From the NCBI GenBank assembly GCA_946122785.1, contig CAMGYJ010000002.1, forward strand, positions 37,700,495 to 37,764,494: 64,000 nucleotides of DNA. Reading direction: 5' to 3'. The stretch comes from Linum tenue (taxonomy: Eukaryota; Streptophyta; Magnoliopsida; Malpighiales; Linaceae). Shown here in pieces: positions 12,370 to 23,900 of the stretch. The translations under genes and the position numbers were made by a program. Under the pieces are notes generated by a model that searched no databases, was not told the origin of the DNA, and saw only the letters and a program-made list of their open reading frames with translations. The number at the start of each line of letters is the position of its first letter. The stretch's first letter is position 1.

Positions 12370-13530
12370 ATCAAAGACATACACCATACGTGGAAACATT
12401 CATCAATCTCAAATCATTGGAAAGAAAAGAATTCGCCTACACTTAAGATTCCACTAAGGTACTATGCCTTTGAAGGCTTTTCACAAGACCAGTTTTTTCA
12501 ACATTCAAGCTCAATCATACACAAAGCTCATCGAGGCTTGGTTCTAGGTGATTCATGGTTCAGCAAATAAAAATATCAAACCCAATCCATGCCTCGATGG
12601 CTGTCAACCATCATTCACACAAGTGTATCAAGTCATTTTTCCTTATACTGCAGTTGCTGGGAATTCTCAATTCAAACCACAAAATCATGCAAATTTTTTT
12701 CCACCAAGGCTCAATTAACTTAACAAACACTTCCATGCAACATTCAATCATCCTAATTCGACATTGCCCTCGCCCAATTTCATCATGGATGCAAAATTTT
12801 CCCAATTCTCCTCACCTAAGAACTCTAACCTGATTCTCCAAAAAAGACAAAGGAATGGTTTGAAACAGACTTGCAGACGCAAGTAGGGTTGAAGAGGAAG
12901 GTGATGAGAGGGCGAGGTTGTCGTAAATCAGCCGAAAATAGCCCAGTGGAGCTCGCCGGAGCCTCACCGGAAATCGCCCACCCCAAAAAAATTTGAGCCA
13001 AATCGCCTCAAAACTTCGACGAAGGTGCGCCCGGACGTGGGGATAATGGGTCTGTGCTGGGATTTGCATTTGGGTGTCGAAATCGATGAAAAACAGCAAG
13101 AGGGCGCAATTTTCCGACGAGCTTCAGGGAATTCGGGCTGGGGGGGGGGGGTGGGTGGGCGGTGTGAAGTGAAAAAGAAGGGTTCACACCCTTATATAGC
13201 CCAAGCCCGAGGTTCATGGCCGGAGGCTTCTGTTCACGGTCACTAAGATCGTGATATCGGGGCAAAATAGTGCATTTCAAAAAATGCTGGAACTGCCCTT
13301 GTTCATGGTCTACACTCGATTATCATGGTCGCTAAGTCCTTGATAATGAGGCTAAAACCGTGAATTAAGTGAAAATAGGGCATTTCCTAAATTTCAAAAC
13401 TCGACCTAATCAACTATGCCGCTAATTCAAACACACTCAAAATCCAATCAATCAGACACAACATGCTGGCACGGTGATAACCATTCAATCACTTGAAATC
13501 TTCACTTAATAAAAAAAGAGAAAATAAGAA
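12370..13530 (-). promoter_or_regulatory. Spacer between pol and third ORF with TATA box and repeated palindromic words (internal promoter candidate)
   Basis: On the minus strand, after the pol end, come TTCACGGTC/GACCATGATAATC-type words (13210-13400), then GCTATATAAGG (plus 13191-13199), then a leader of about 800 nt before the third ORF. A homologous spacer is present in the opposite orientation at 15.5-17.1 kb. The matches include ATCACCGTGCCAG, the GCTCCGGCGAGC region and TTAGAGTTCTTAGGTGAGGAG. Word cluster followed by TATA box is the same order as in the LTR U3 of this element at 8.64-8.88 kb. This part does not match the LTR otherwise, so it is read as an internal promoter and not an LTR; that reading is inference. 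Confidence 0.5.
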
Positions 13531-13745
13531 AAAAAACCGACGTTGGGTTGCCTCCCAACAAGAGCTAAGTTAACGTCACCAGCTTGACGTTGCTGATCTA
13601 TCATGCTTGAGAGCACAAAGCCTCCGAGAGTGGATCCGCCACGGTCTTGGGGCGAAGGATGTCACCTCCCAACTTAAGCTCCAAAGGATGGCCCTCTTGG
13701 CTAACTGCCTTCGCTTTACCCTTATCAATCTTTTGGGCATACACG
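13531..13745 (-). pseudogene. Gypsy pol 3'-end fragment (minus strand)
   Basis: The minus strand carries GGAGCTTAAGTTGGGAGGTGA, a GC-rich tail and the conserved terminal segment TTGTTGGGAGGCAACCCAAC, the usual end of Athila/Tat pol frames (VGRQPN-type). The homologous end on the plus strand is at 15430-15470. The rest of this element's pol has been lost or replaced, because the DNA above 13.75 kb is coded on the plus strand. Confidence 0.65.
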
Positions 13746-13789
13746 CAATTCATCTTTTCTCTCTACGCTTTCTTCTTAATGCTAGGGGG

Positions 13790-14430
13790 GTCAACAACAA
13801 CATCCCCTATATATAGCAACACTTACAATCCGGGTTGGCGAAACCATCCCAACTTTGCATGATCTTCCCCAAGCAATCCAAAATCTCCCGATTTCCAAGG
13901 GCCAATGGGGAACTATCAAACAAGGCCTCCTTTCATTCAACAAAGGCCACAATTTCAAGGCTCAAACTTTAAAAACAACAATTTCAACCGCAAGGTGGTC
14001 AAGGGTTCCAACAACAACAATACGACAAGTTCGCAAAACTAGAAGACCTAGTCACACCTTTGTGAGTACAAGTTCTTAGAAGTTCGAGAAGATTGAGCAA
14101 TTCATGGAGGTAGCGACAAACAAGTTTACTTCGGTTGAGGCGGGTCAAAGAAGTCATCATGAAAGTCTTCAAAACTTGGAGACCGAAATTGGCAATCTTG
14201 CTGGGATCCTCAGCGAAAGACCTAGAGGAGCCCTACCTTCCCAAACTATTGCCAACCCCAAGGATCAAAATGTCGAGTTGAATGCTATTCTCTTGAGGAG
14301 CGGGAAGGCAACTGCGAAATTTGTTGCTAAGGAGACAATTGAAGAGAAGGTATCCCCTCCAAAGGTCGATGAAAAAGAACTCTCGGAAGGAGAGGGCGAA
14401 GAGGATAAGAAGGCATCACCAACGTAACCC
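13790..14430 (+). pseudogene. Athila/Tat-like gag C-terminal remnant
   Basis: Plus-strand frames contain YSNTYNPGWRNHPNF, a hallmark of the C-terminal half of Athila/Tat gag, then Gln/Asn-rich sequence. A 107-aa frame (14104-14427) follows with LETEIGNLAGILSERPRGALPSQT and an ILLRSGK motif, the usual link to protease. Stops near 13860 and 14080 break the frame. No 5' LTR, primer-binding site or gag N-terminus remains upstream, where the sequence is an inverted neighbour. Confidence 0.75.
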
Positions 14431-14559
14431 CTAGTGGCTAAGTACAAGCCTCCTCCCCTTTCCATTGAAGGGTGCACAAAGACCACTTGGAGGCGGAATG
14501 CGGCAAATTCATGGAGATACTCAAGAATCTCAATATCACAATTCCTTTCTTGGAGGCAA

Positions 14560-15078
14560 TAGCGTACATGCCAAAGTATGCCAAGTAACTCTAGGGGTTT
14601 CTTGCAAAGAAGCGGAAGCATGAAATACCTCACCACTGTCACCTTGGGCGAGGAGTGCTTGACCTTCATCCATAACAAGTTGCCTAAAAAGCAACAAGAT
14701 CCATGTAGCTTCACTATCCCTCTTTGCATTGGAATGTGCCATATAGGGAATTCCTTGGAGGATTTAGGAGCAAGCATAAATGTCATGCAATATAAGCTTT
14801 ACAAGGAGTTAAACCTAGGTGAATTGAAACCCACTAGGTTGAGTTTTAGATTGGCTGATGGTTCTGTGATTAGTCCTAGAGGCATTGTGGAGGATATTTT
14901 AGTGCGGGTGGGCACGTTCTATTATCCGACGGGTTTCATTATCCTCGACATCAGTGAAGATGTGGATAGGCCCCTCATACTAGGACGCCCACTCCTTGCC
15001 AACACCAAGTCTTTAATCGATCTTAATGAGGGAACATTGATCTTGAGAGATGGAGATGCAAATTACTTTTTCGATTGA
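14560..15078 (+). pseudogene. Gypsy aspartic protease domain remnant
   Basis: An open stretch of 166 codons (14578-15078) encodes a retropepsin-like fold. It includes the EDLGASINVM active-site segment (DLG in place of DTG, common in Athila/Tat) and the later hydrophobic-Gly segment LILGRPLLA. A preceding frame (about 14430-14585) matches the gag-protease linker around KFMEILKNLNITIPFLEA. The protease domain itself is uninterrupted, but the reverse transcriptase, RNase H and integrase that should follow are missing. Confidence 0.8.
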
Positions 15079-15508
15079 CCCTAAGCTTAAGCATGATGAT
15101 GTAAAGGTGATAAAATCGAATGGTGTGTTTGGAAGTGGAGGTGAGCTAATCAAGGAAAACCCCAATATTGCTCTTGCTCCTTGTGATGATGTGAAACAGG
15201 GACCTAAAGCGTGTACTAAACCCGACTGGAAGCAAAGGATAGCTTGGCGTGAAAAGATGAACCACGCTTTGGCCCAAAAGAAGGAGAAGGGCAAGGCAAA
15301 GGTGATTGGCCAAGATGGCCATCCCTTGGAGCTTAAGATGGCAGGCGATAAACCTCGCCCCGTGGCCGTGGCGGCTCACTCTCGAAGGCCTCATGCTCAC
15401 AAGCATGATGATCCGCACCATCTAGCTAGAGACTTTCAACTAGCGCTTGTTGGGAGGCAACCCAACATAGGTTTGTGTTTCTTTCCATTATTTTCACTTT
15501 TTTTTTGA
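15050..15508 (+). pseudogene. Gypsy pol 3' end joined to protease by deletion
   Basis: After the protease the frame passes through a Lys-rich segment (WREKMNHALAQKKEKGKAK) and reaches ALVGRQPNIG at about 15448-15477, the terminal pol motif. The several kilobases normally coding RT, RNase H and integrase are absent, so the element is an internal-deletion derivative that cannot act on its own. Confidence 0.7.
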
Positions 15509-17110
15509 GTGATGAGTCTAAGTGGTTGAATGGATATCACCGTGCCAGTGTCGTGTGTTTGAAATTTTGGATGCTTCGTGATTGAGTTAGGGTCACGGTT
15601 GATTAGATTGAGTCTTGAGAGTTGTGGAAAATGCCCTGTTTTTCATGACATCACAGTTTTAGCCCTATTATCACGATCTCCAGAGCGTGATAATGTGGTG
15701 GAAACCGTGATAACGGATGGCATTTCCATGACTTGTCATTATCACGGACGGAGGGATATTATCACGGTCAAGTGACCGTGATAATTGACTGACCGTGATA
15801 ACGTCCCAAAACTCACCTTTTTTACTCGACATCACTGTTGGCGAGTTATTATCACGTTCTGGTGACCGTGATAATCGACCCCTGTCTGTGATCCTCGGGA
15901 TCGAGCTACAAAAGGACATCAGTGAACCCTTAGTCTTCACGCACTATTTTTGCCATAATCCTCTGAACTTCATCAGATAATCCTGATTTCCATCCATTTT
16001 CCATCCAGTTCGTCGACCTCCAACCGTCTTTTTTCAAACCAAAACAAGACCCACACCCCCCTCGTTGAGGCGCCCACTTGCCAAAGTTTTGCAGCAATTT
16101 GGCTCCAACTTTTTCTATCGAAGCGATTTTTGGCAAGCTTCAAATGAAGCTCCGGCGAGCCTCTCCGGGCTTTTTTTAGGCTGTTTTTCGACACCCTTGC
16201 CATCTCCCCACCTTTGACCCTACTTGCATCTAGGGGTGTTCAAATGGTTTGGTTACCATGGTGACCGTTTTAACCGGTACTATTTGGATAATTTGGTTTG
16301 GTTAATTTGGATAATTGGTTTGGTTTGGTTTGGTTAAAGTTTTTAGCTTGTTTGGTTTAGGTGGTTTGGTTTGGTTTCAGACACTCCTAACCAGTCAAAC
16401 CAAATTAACCAGTTAAGTAATTAGTCATATATCTAACATATATTATATACACATACTTAATACTTTGCATAACCACTCAAGAGTTAACGTTCATCCCTTT
16501 TAGACTCATAATATATAAAGCTCAATATTGCTCATATAGTGTATATTTGTATATGTAATATGTAGACCACAACATATGAACGCCTAATTTAGATAAATTT
16601 CATACATTATGATGGATGAAAACTTGAAAGGAAGGTCATTTCCAGCCTATGATAATTGCTAAGAGACTAAGTCAATTTACACAAACACAACAATTCATTA
16701 ACCCATACCATTATCATAAATTTTTGTTAGGTGAATACTTCTATACTAATCGTAAGATAATTGTTTTAGTTGCATGTATTTTTGTTAAGGGTCAACTAGA
16801 ACTACGTGTTGATTGTTATGTTTTATTCATTATATAAATTGCGAATTGTTGCATTAACCGGAAAATTTTCATCGTCAATGATAATGTGATTTTATATTGG
16901 TTAATTTGGTTGTTGTATTAGTTTGGACGGTTTGGTTATGATATTGTATTCCATGGTTAATGGAATTTAGCCTTATTTGGTTTGGTTATAACCATGGTAA
17001 CCATTTGAACACCCCTACTTGCATCTCCAGGTTTATTTCCAACTTTCCCTTTGCGATTTTGGAGAATTGGGTTAGAGTTCTTAGGTGAGGAGAATGGGAT
17101 AAATTTTTTG
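15509..17110 (+). promoter_or_regulatory. Post-pol spacer of the plus-strand gypsy element, with TTATCACGGTC palindrome cluster
   Basis: This is the same spacer as at 12.8-13.5 kb in the opposite orientation. It carries TTATCACGGTC/GACCGTGATAAT words at about 15656-15875, including back-to-back inverted pairs such as ATTATCACGGTCAAGTGACC, then a weak TATA-like CTACAAAAGG near 15908. It continues with the GAAGCTCCGGCGAGC leader and, after a hAT MITE (16231-17017), ends at TTAGAGTTCTTAGGTGAGGAG near 17093. Homology to the 12.8-kb copy stops at about 17110. Confidence 0.5.
16223..17025. mobile_element. hAT-superfamily MITE, 787 bp, with 8-bp TSD
   Basis: The element at 16231-17017 has inverted ends TAGGGGTGTTCAAATGGTT and AACCATTTGAACACCCCTA-type. 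It is flanked by the perfect 8-bp direct repeat CTTGCATC at 16223-16230 and 17018-17025. The 8-bp duplication and TAGGGGTGTTC ends are diagnostic of hAT. Subterminal zones on both sides are dense in TTTGG/GGTTTGGTT words, the usual hAT transposase-binding type. No transposase is encoded. It split the spacer of the plus-strand gypsy element. Confidence 0.95.
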
Positions 17111-17600
17111 ATATGATCCAAATTGGTAAATTCTACGAGTCGCAATTACTTGCCAAAGAAGCCATCAAGGTTGGAAAGAAAAGGGACAAAATTTGGCCAA
17201 GTGTTGGAACAGTTTCGAGATGCCTACTTTGGAGGCTTGGTTCTCACAATTGGCTTGATACAAATTCAAGATTTAGGGTTTGTATTGAAGATGGAGTGTT
17301 TAGCTAATGTTGAATGCATTGGTGGATCCAGAACAAGTCATTAAGGTCATTTTCCAAAGCCTTAAAATTGCCCTCTCAAAACAGGAAAACTGCCCGAAAA
17401 TGGCTAAGTTTGGAAACGTGACTGTGAATTTGGAGCTCAATTCGAGAAGCATTATGAGAGTCGAGTCTAGAGGCCTCTATCACATGAAAGTAGGTATGTT
17501 TGTCTACCAAGGCAACGCATTGGATGAAGAAATGGGTATCTGGAAGGCCTCGAACGAAGGACTCAAAGATCGTCCAAAGTTACAAAAATCTGCCTTGTAA
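17111..17600 (+). other. Unrecognised ORF region before the copia LTR
   Basis: Three overlapping plus-strand frames occur here, the longest at 17307-17600 (97 aa, containing NCPKMAKFGNVTVNLELNSR and GMFVYQGNALDEEMGIW). I recognise no domain. The homology of the upstream gypsy spacer ends just before it, and a copia LTR must start somewhere between here and 17720. It may therefore be LTR U3, remnant transposon coding sequence or chance. There is no evidence of a host gene. Confidence 0.2.
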
Positions 17601-18359
17601 AAACAAAATTTGTTTTCCTGGTTCAATTTGAATTCGTTTTTTTAGTTAGTTTATGATTGCTTTTCGAGTTGTGTCTTAATTAGGACTTCTTTGTTAGCTT
17701 GTCAGACATGGTTAGAAGTATTTAAAGCTTTCTTTTCGTTGTAATAGTTAGACTTGTTGGCAAAAACGGCACAACTTCTTCTCAAAACGGCTACGCATTC
17801 TCTACCACATTATACAATGGCGTTTCGTTCTTCCAAGTCTCCAAGAAACAAACAAAGTAATCCAGCTTTTCATCTTTATCGAGAAAAGCTTCTGCCTCAG
17901 CCTCTCTAAACTCTCTCGACATCTCTCTCGAGTACACTCCATCCTCCTTCGAGATCACTACAGAGTTGGCACCACCTCTGCAAGGGCTTCTGGAAAAGAG
18001 TCATCATGAGATCCTAGAGACTCTAGAAAATGGTCATCTTCCTCGACTATCTATAAATTAGGTATTTGTTCTACATTGTAGAACTTGGCGGTTTGCAGTG
18101 AGTGAAACAGACAAAAAGTATGTACTAGGTCCTTTGATTGTTTCAATAGCTCTTTCATAGTGTTTATAGAACTGGGTGATTTGAACTTGAGAAGTAGTTA
18201 GTCCATTAATGAGTGTTTAAAGGGCCAATTTGATTGGCTCGACTAGGGTTCTTGTTTAAAGGTTATTTCTTCATGAATTACTAGCTCTAGAAAATCAGCT
18301 ATAGAGTGAGAGTTTAAGTTTTCCAAAAATTGAGACCTTCTTCCCATTCTGATTTAACA
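17601..18359 (+). mobile_element. 5' LTR of a Sirevirus-like copia element (left boundary uncertain)
   Basis: The right end is fixed by ...GATTTAACA at 18359, directly before the tRNA-iMet primer-binding site. A TATA-like GTATTTAAAGC lies near 17718, upstream of a CT-rich leader (CTCTCGACATCTCTCTCG). The left end cannot be placed because no matching 3' LTR remains downstream. Confidence 0.6.
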
Positions 18360-18361
18360 GT

Positions 18362-18373
18362 TGGTATCAGAGC
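18362..18373 (+). other. Copia primer-binding site (tRNA-iMet)
   Basis: TGGTATCAGAGC follows the LTR end by two bases. It is complementary to the 3' end of plant initiator tRNA-Met, the usual primer for minus-strand synthesis in plant copia elements. Confidence 0.95.
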
Positions 18374-18418
18374 AGGCTCTTTAAGGGATTAGCAATCGCT
18401 AAAGAGGATCAATTTGGG

Positions 18419-20984
18419 ATGACTGGATCCTCATCTGCATCAGCCTCGTACTCTGCAAGTACAAATCCGCCATGGTTCGATGGGACGGATTGCACTGTCT
18501 GGAAGAAGAGGATGAGGATCTACCTTCGTGGCGTTGATGGTGATCTCTGGGCAATAGTCTGTAAAGGACCTATTCCCATGGATGATGAAGATGAAGAAAA
18601 ATGGGAAGATGAGCAAAAACTCTCATCTCAACTGGATTCGAGGGCGATGCACATTCTGTTTTCTGCCCTTTGTCCAGAAGAAAGGATTCAAGTAGCTCAG
18701 TGTGAGACTGCCAAGGAGATCTGGTAGTCTCTTCAGACTACCCACGAAGGTACGTCAGAGGTAAAGGAAAGTAGAATAGATGTACTTCTGAATGAATTTG
18801 AATCTTTTGAAATGGGCTCTGGAGAATCTATTTCTAGTATCTATAAAATATTCAATGATGTAATTAACAAACTAAAAGGTCTAGGAAAAACATTTGCTAC
18901 TAAGGATCTTGTTAGAAAAATACTTCGAAGCCTTCCTAGAGAGTGGCTGCCTAAAAGAACTGCAATAGAGGAAGCTAAAGATCTAAATGTCCTATCCATT
19001 GAAAGATAGGTTGGTTCTCTGTTATGTCACGAAGAAGTAGTTGTACAAATGAACAAGGAAGATAATAGATGAAAGAAGTTTATTGCCTTTAAAGCTCAAG
19101 ACTATGATAGTGAGTCTGAATATGACATGGGAGAGGAATTTGAAAAAGAATTTGCTCTAGTCAGTAGGAAATTTCATCGAATGTTAAAAATGAAAAGATA
19201 TTTTCAAGACAGAAAAGCCTACAATGAGTCTAGGCAATTTAATCGCCCATTTGAGTCTATAAGGGATAGAGAAGGTACTGAAAGATTTCCTTCTCGACAG
19301 GATGATAGAAATAACTTTAATAGAACTTATATGGAGAAGAACTCCTTCAGAACAACAGAAAAACCAAATGAAGGACGAGAAAGGTTCAAACAAGAAACTA
19401 AGGCCTTGTTTGCTTCAGGGTTTTCATCATGATTTAATGCACAAAACCCAAACCTCATGGACTTGGAACAAAATCCATTGTTTGCTTCAAGGTTTTAGGG
19501 GAGATAAATCCGTGGGGCCCGTAGACTTTGATGGTCCAAATCTGTGGGCCCCACGGACTTGTAAATTCCATCCCAAGAGGTGGGATTTGGGTGATGGTGG
19601 GAAGTCCATGATGGTACTTTACCCTTTTATCCCCACTCATTTTATTAATGACAAATTTGTCCTCTTTATTTTTGCTAACCCTTTAGACTAGAGATAACGA
19701 GAGACCTGAGAAGGAGTGGAAAAACATGAAGGAAAAACACAAAGAAGATGGTGGGATGTGCGTGGACTTAACAAGTATCAATTTGTGAGAAAAAGAAAGA
19801 TGAAAATTCCATAATTGTAGGGTACATCAACTAGTTTAATGATGTGTGATAAGTTGTATTTGCCTATTTGGAGTAAGTGGGTATTGGTTAACAAACTAAC
19901 ACTGATTGAAGCACTTTGTTTAAAACGGAAGATTAGTTTATGCTCAATATTTCAAATCTTCTATTGATTTCATGTTTGTTTGCATATATGATAGATTTGA
20001 GCTCTTGAAATATTGGAGAGTTACGAAGAAATTCTAAACGGCTTTGTTTATATGGAAACAATAATATACAAATAATTATAAACAAGGGCAACAAGGTCAA
20101 TGGTATCTCATACCCACTAATATATTTCAACAAAATCCATCATGAAATCCAACATGAAAACAAGGCTTTGGTCCAAATCCATAATGGACCAATTCCGTAA
20201 TAAATCCTTGATTTTATAAAACCCAGGTTTTAACCAAAACCTTCATTTTTCAAATCCATGAAGCAAACGAGCCCTAAGGAAGACCAAAGGTCTTCCAGCG
20301 AGAAAGATCTAACAATCTGCTTTAAGTGTGGCAAGACACGTCATATGAGGTCCAAGTGTCCTCTGGAAACAAAGAACCTTGCCTACATGGCATTTGCTTC
20401 CAAGTATGAGAGTGATGACTCATCTTCATTGAGTGATGATCAGGCTCTTTCATCAAGCTATCAGGTAATTTCTGATTCTGACTCTAAAAGCAACACTCAA
20501 TTCAAATCAAAATCAGATTTGTTGCATGTTTTAAAGAATTTTCAAGGAGAGTGTGATAGACTTAAAAGTAGATATTGTTTGCTTATGACTGACAACCATG
20601 CCATGGCAAAGGAAATCAATGTCTTAAAAAAGGGAATAAGTTGTTCAAAATGAGTGTCAGAATTTGTTGCATAAAGAAATTTTCGATTTAAAGAGGGAAA
20701 ATTAGAAACTGAAACAAGCCTGCTATCACAGTCTCTCGAAGAATGATATTCACCTTAATGAAAATAGCAGATCCATGCCAAGAAAAAGTTGCCAAAAGAA
20801 AAGTTCTAATGGGTCTACATATTATAAACGGGGATTTTCTAGTAACAAAACCAGAAGTTATCATGTGATATTTGTTTGTTCCAATTGTGAAAGACAAGAT
20901 CACTTGGCCAAATTCTGCTATGATTTACAAAGTATGAGGAAACCTGCAATGTTTAAGACATTTTTGGGTGCCAAAATGTACTAA
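18419..20984 (+). pseudogene. Copia gag, degraded, with two CCHC zinc knuckles
   Basis: The frame starts at ATG 18419. A UBN2-type gag is recognisable (WFDGTDCTVWKKRMRIYL near the N-terminus, then EFESFEMGSGESI and KILRSLPREW). A CCHC knuckle CX2CX4HX4C lies at 20318-20359 (CFKCGKTRHMRSKC) and a second at about 20874-20918 (CSNCERQDHLAKFC); paired knuckles are typical of Sirevirus gag. In-frame stops occur near 18726, 19007 and 19070, and there is a frameshift near 20650. A Harbinger-type MITE splits the frame between 19402 and 20274. Confidence 0.85.
19399..20277. mobile_element. PIF/Harbinger-type MITE, 873 bp, inside copia gag
   Basis: The insert at 19402-20274 begins GGCCTTGTTTGC and ends GCAAACGAGCCC (inverted GGGCTCGTTTGC). 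It is flanked by TAA at 19399-19401 and 20275-20277. A 3-bp TWA target duplication with a GGCCTTGTTTGC-like end is characteristic of Tourist/Harbinger elements. Removing the insert plus one TAA rejoins the gag frame between KQET and KEDQR without a shift. Confidence 0.85.
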
Positions 20985-23900
20985 TCTGTGACTGATTGCA
21001 GAATCTGGGAGAAAATGAAAATGTTTGGTACCTGGACAGTGGGTGCTCCCACCACATGACAGGTAGGAAGGACCTGTTTTCATCCTTTAACTACAAGAAA
21101 GGAGGTAAGGTAGTGTTTGGAGATGACAAAGTTGGAGTGATCATGGGCAATGGAACTGTTGGTAAAAATCCATTTCCTGAAGTAAAAGATGTTCAGTTTG
21201 TTAAAGGTTTAAAACATAATCTGCTTTCTATTAGTCAACTTTGAAGTCCTGAAAACAGTCATTTTTGAAGCATCTTCATGTCAAGTTTTCAGAATTCACG
21301 ACAATAAATTGCTTTTCAGTGGGTCAAAGAGAAATAACATGTATGTTGTGAATTTAAACAATCTTAAGACCTTCAATGAAACGTGCTTTCAGGCTGTCTT
21401 ATGATCTTGAACTACTATGGCATAGAAAATTAGGGCATGTGAGTTTATCTAAGCTCTCTAGCTATCCAGATTGGAATCTGCCCGTGGTATACCCATTTTA
21501 AAGGAGAATCCTAAATTTTTCTGTGATGCTTGTGTTTCTGGTAAGTTTACTAAGAAAAGTTTTAAATAAAAAAGAGATATTACTACTACTCAAGTTTATG
21601 AATTAATTCATATGGATCTCTTCGGCCCAACAAATGTGGTAAGTCTTGGAGGTAAGTCCTATGCTCTAGTGATGGTAGATGATTTTTCTCGATTTACATG
21701 GGTTTATCTTTTGGCCTCTAAAGAGTAGGCATTTGGCATGTTTAAAGCGTTTGTGTCAAGAGTATTGAATGAGTCAAAGAATGGCATTAAGTCAATACGA
21801 AGTGATAATGGAGGAGAGTTTATATCTGATCAATTCAGTGCTTTATGTGATGATAAGGGGATTAATCATACATTTTCTGCACATAGAAAACCACAACAAA
21901 ATGGTGTTGTTGAAAGAAAGAATAGGAAAATAATTGAAACAGCTAGAACTATGCTTTTAGACAATGTTGTCAGAACCGAACCGGAGCATGACCCGGTAAT
22001 GCGAACGGCTCGCACTTTAGTGGTCCAACCGCCATTAGACTGTTTAAAAATCGTTAGAGAACCGGTACCTAATAAACGTTATCAGTATAAAAAGTGGACA
22101 TTTCTTAATCAGAGCTCATCTCTTTCCTTCGAAATTGTGAAATGGAAATAAGGATTCAGTTTGAGAGCCCGACTTTTTTGGTTTATTTCAATTTTCGATT
22201 TTCTGCAATTTTTTTAATTAAATTTAGTAGCTGAATAGCAAAAACCGGACGAGCGGCTCGATCGGCTCGAACGGTTAACCGCCTCGGCTGCTCGCCAACC
22301 GCTACATAAAACCGGAGCGGCTTTTAGACTGTTCCGAGCCGATTTTGTGACCGGGTGGTGGTTTTACCGGTCAGGCCGAGCGGCTCGGCTCGGCTTTAAT
22401 AACACTGCTTTTAGAGTATGGTTCACCTAAATTTCTCTGGGGAGAAGCTGTCTACACTATCAATCGAGTGATAATTAGAAAAAACATTAAATAAGACTCT
22501 CTATGGGATTCTGAAACAAAAGACCCCCAAACTTGGATACTTTCATCCATTTTGGAGTAAGTGTTACATTTTAAATACCAAAGATCATCTGTATAAGTTT
22601 GATGCTAAATCTGAAAAAGCTATATTTCTTGGATATTCAACAAAAGGTCAAGCTTACAGAGTCTATAACTTGAAATAAAAGAGAGTTGAAGAATATGTGT
22701 TTGTTAAATTTGATAATTCTGCATGTCCTGAGAAAGTAAATGCAGAAAGTATGGAGTTCTTGTTTTTTGCTTCAAATGAAAACAATAACCAGGAAAAGGA
22801 ACATGGTTCATCAGAAGCAATAAAAGAAGACAATTATGTATCAATCAAAGAGAAAACTACTCCTGCACATATACAAAGACGACATCCTCCATCTCAGATT
22901 ATTGGAAATCGGAATGATGGAATTCACACTTGAGGTAAGTACCGACAAGGTCAGTATACCTTTGTCTCTCTTCTAGGACCTAAGAATTACAAAGAGGCTT
23001 TGGATGATGATGAGTGGTTGTGTGCTATGTAAGAAGAGCTTATGCAATTTGCAAGATTTCATGTCTGGGAACTAGTACCTAGACCAATTGATAGGCTGAT
23101 TATAGGAACTAAGTGGGTATTTAGAAACAAAACAGACGAGGATGGACACATAACTAAAAAATAAGGCTAGACTTGTAGCACAAGGTTACTCACAGGAAGA
23201 AGGAATCAACTTTGATGAAACTTTTGTACCTGTTGCTCGAATGGAATCTATTAGACTTCTTTGTGCTTATGCATGCTAAATGAAAATACCTCTATTTTAA
23301 ATGGATGTGAAAAGTGCGTTCTTATATGGAGAAATTAAGGAAGAAGTTTATGTTAGTCAACCCCCCTGGATTTATTTATCATGAGTTTTCTAATCATGTT
23401 TACAAACTGTCAAAAGCACTATGTGGTTTAAAGCAAGCTCCTAGAGCTTGGTTTGAAAAGCTGTCTGCTTTCTTGATAAGTGAGGATTTTTCTCAAGGGA
23501 ATGTAGATAAAACATTGTTCATCAAAAGGGAAAACTCTAACACTCTAATAGTAAAAGTGTATGTTGATGACATTGTGTTTGGATAAACTAGCCCTTCTAT
23601 GTGCACCGAGTTCTCTGAATCTATGAAGGCAAAATTTGAGATGAGCATGATTGGTGAACTTTCTCACTTCCTCGACTTACAGATCAAGCAAACTAAATCA
23701 GGTATGTTCATTAGCCAAACTAATTACATTGAATCTATGCTAAAGAAGTTTAATATGGACTCTGTGAATGCTTCCTTAACCCCTATGGCAAAAAATCTTA
23801 AACTAGACAAGGATGAAACTGGTATACCCTTTTGTGAGAAAAACTACAGAGGAATGATTGGATCTCTTCTGTATTTAACAACTAGTCATCCAGATATTCA

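Noticed and set aside
12800..13530. Reading this block as a true LTR
   Set aside because: It has a TATA box and word cluster but lacks the TGATTCGG start and the other segments of the LTR defined at 60099-61519. It follows the pol end directly, so it was called spacer.
14265..14786. 173-codon minus-strand ORF
   Set aside because: It lies antisense to recognised gag and protease frames and has no domain.
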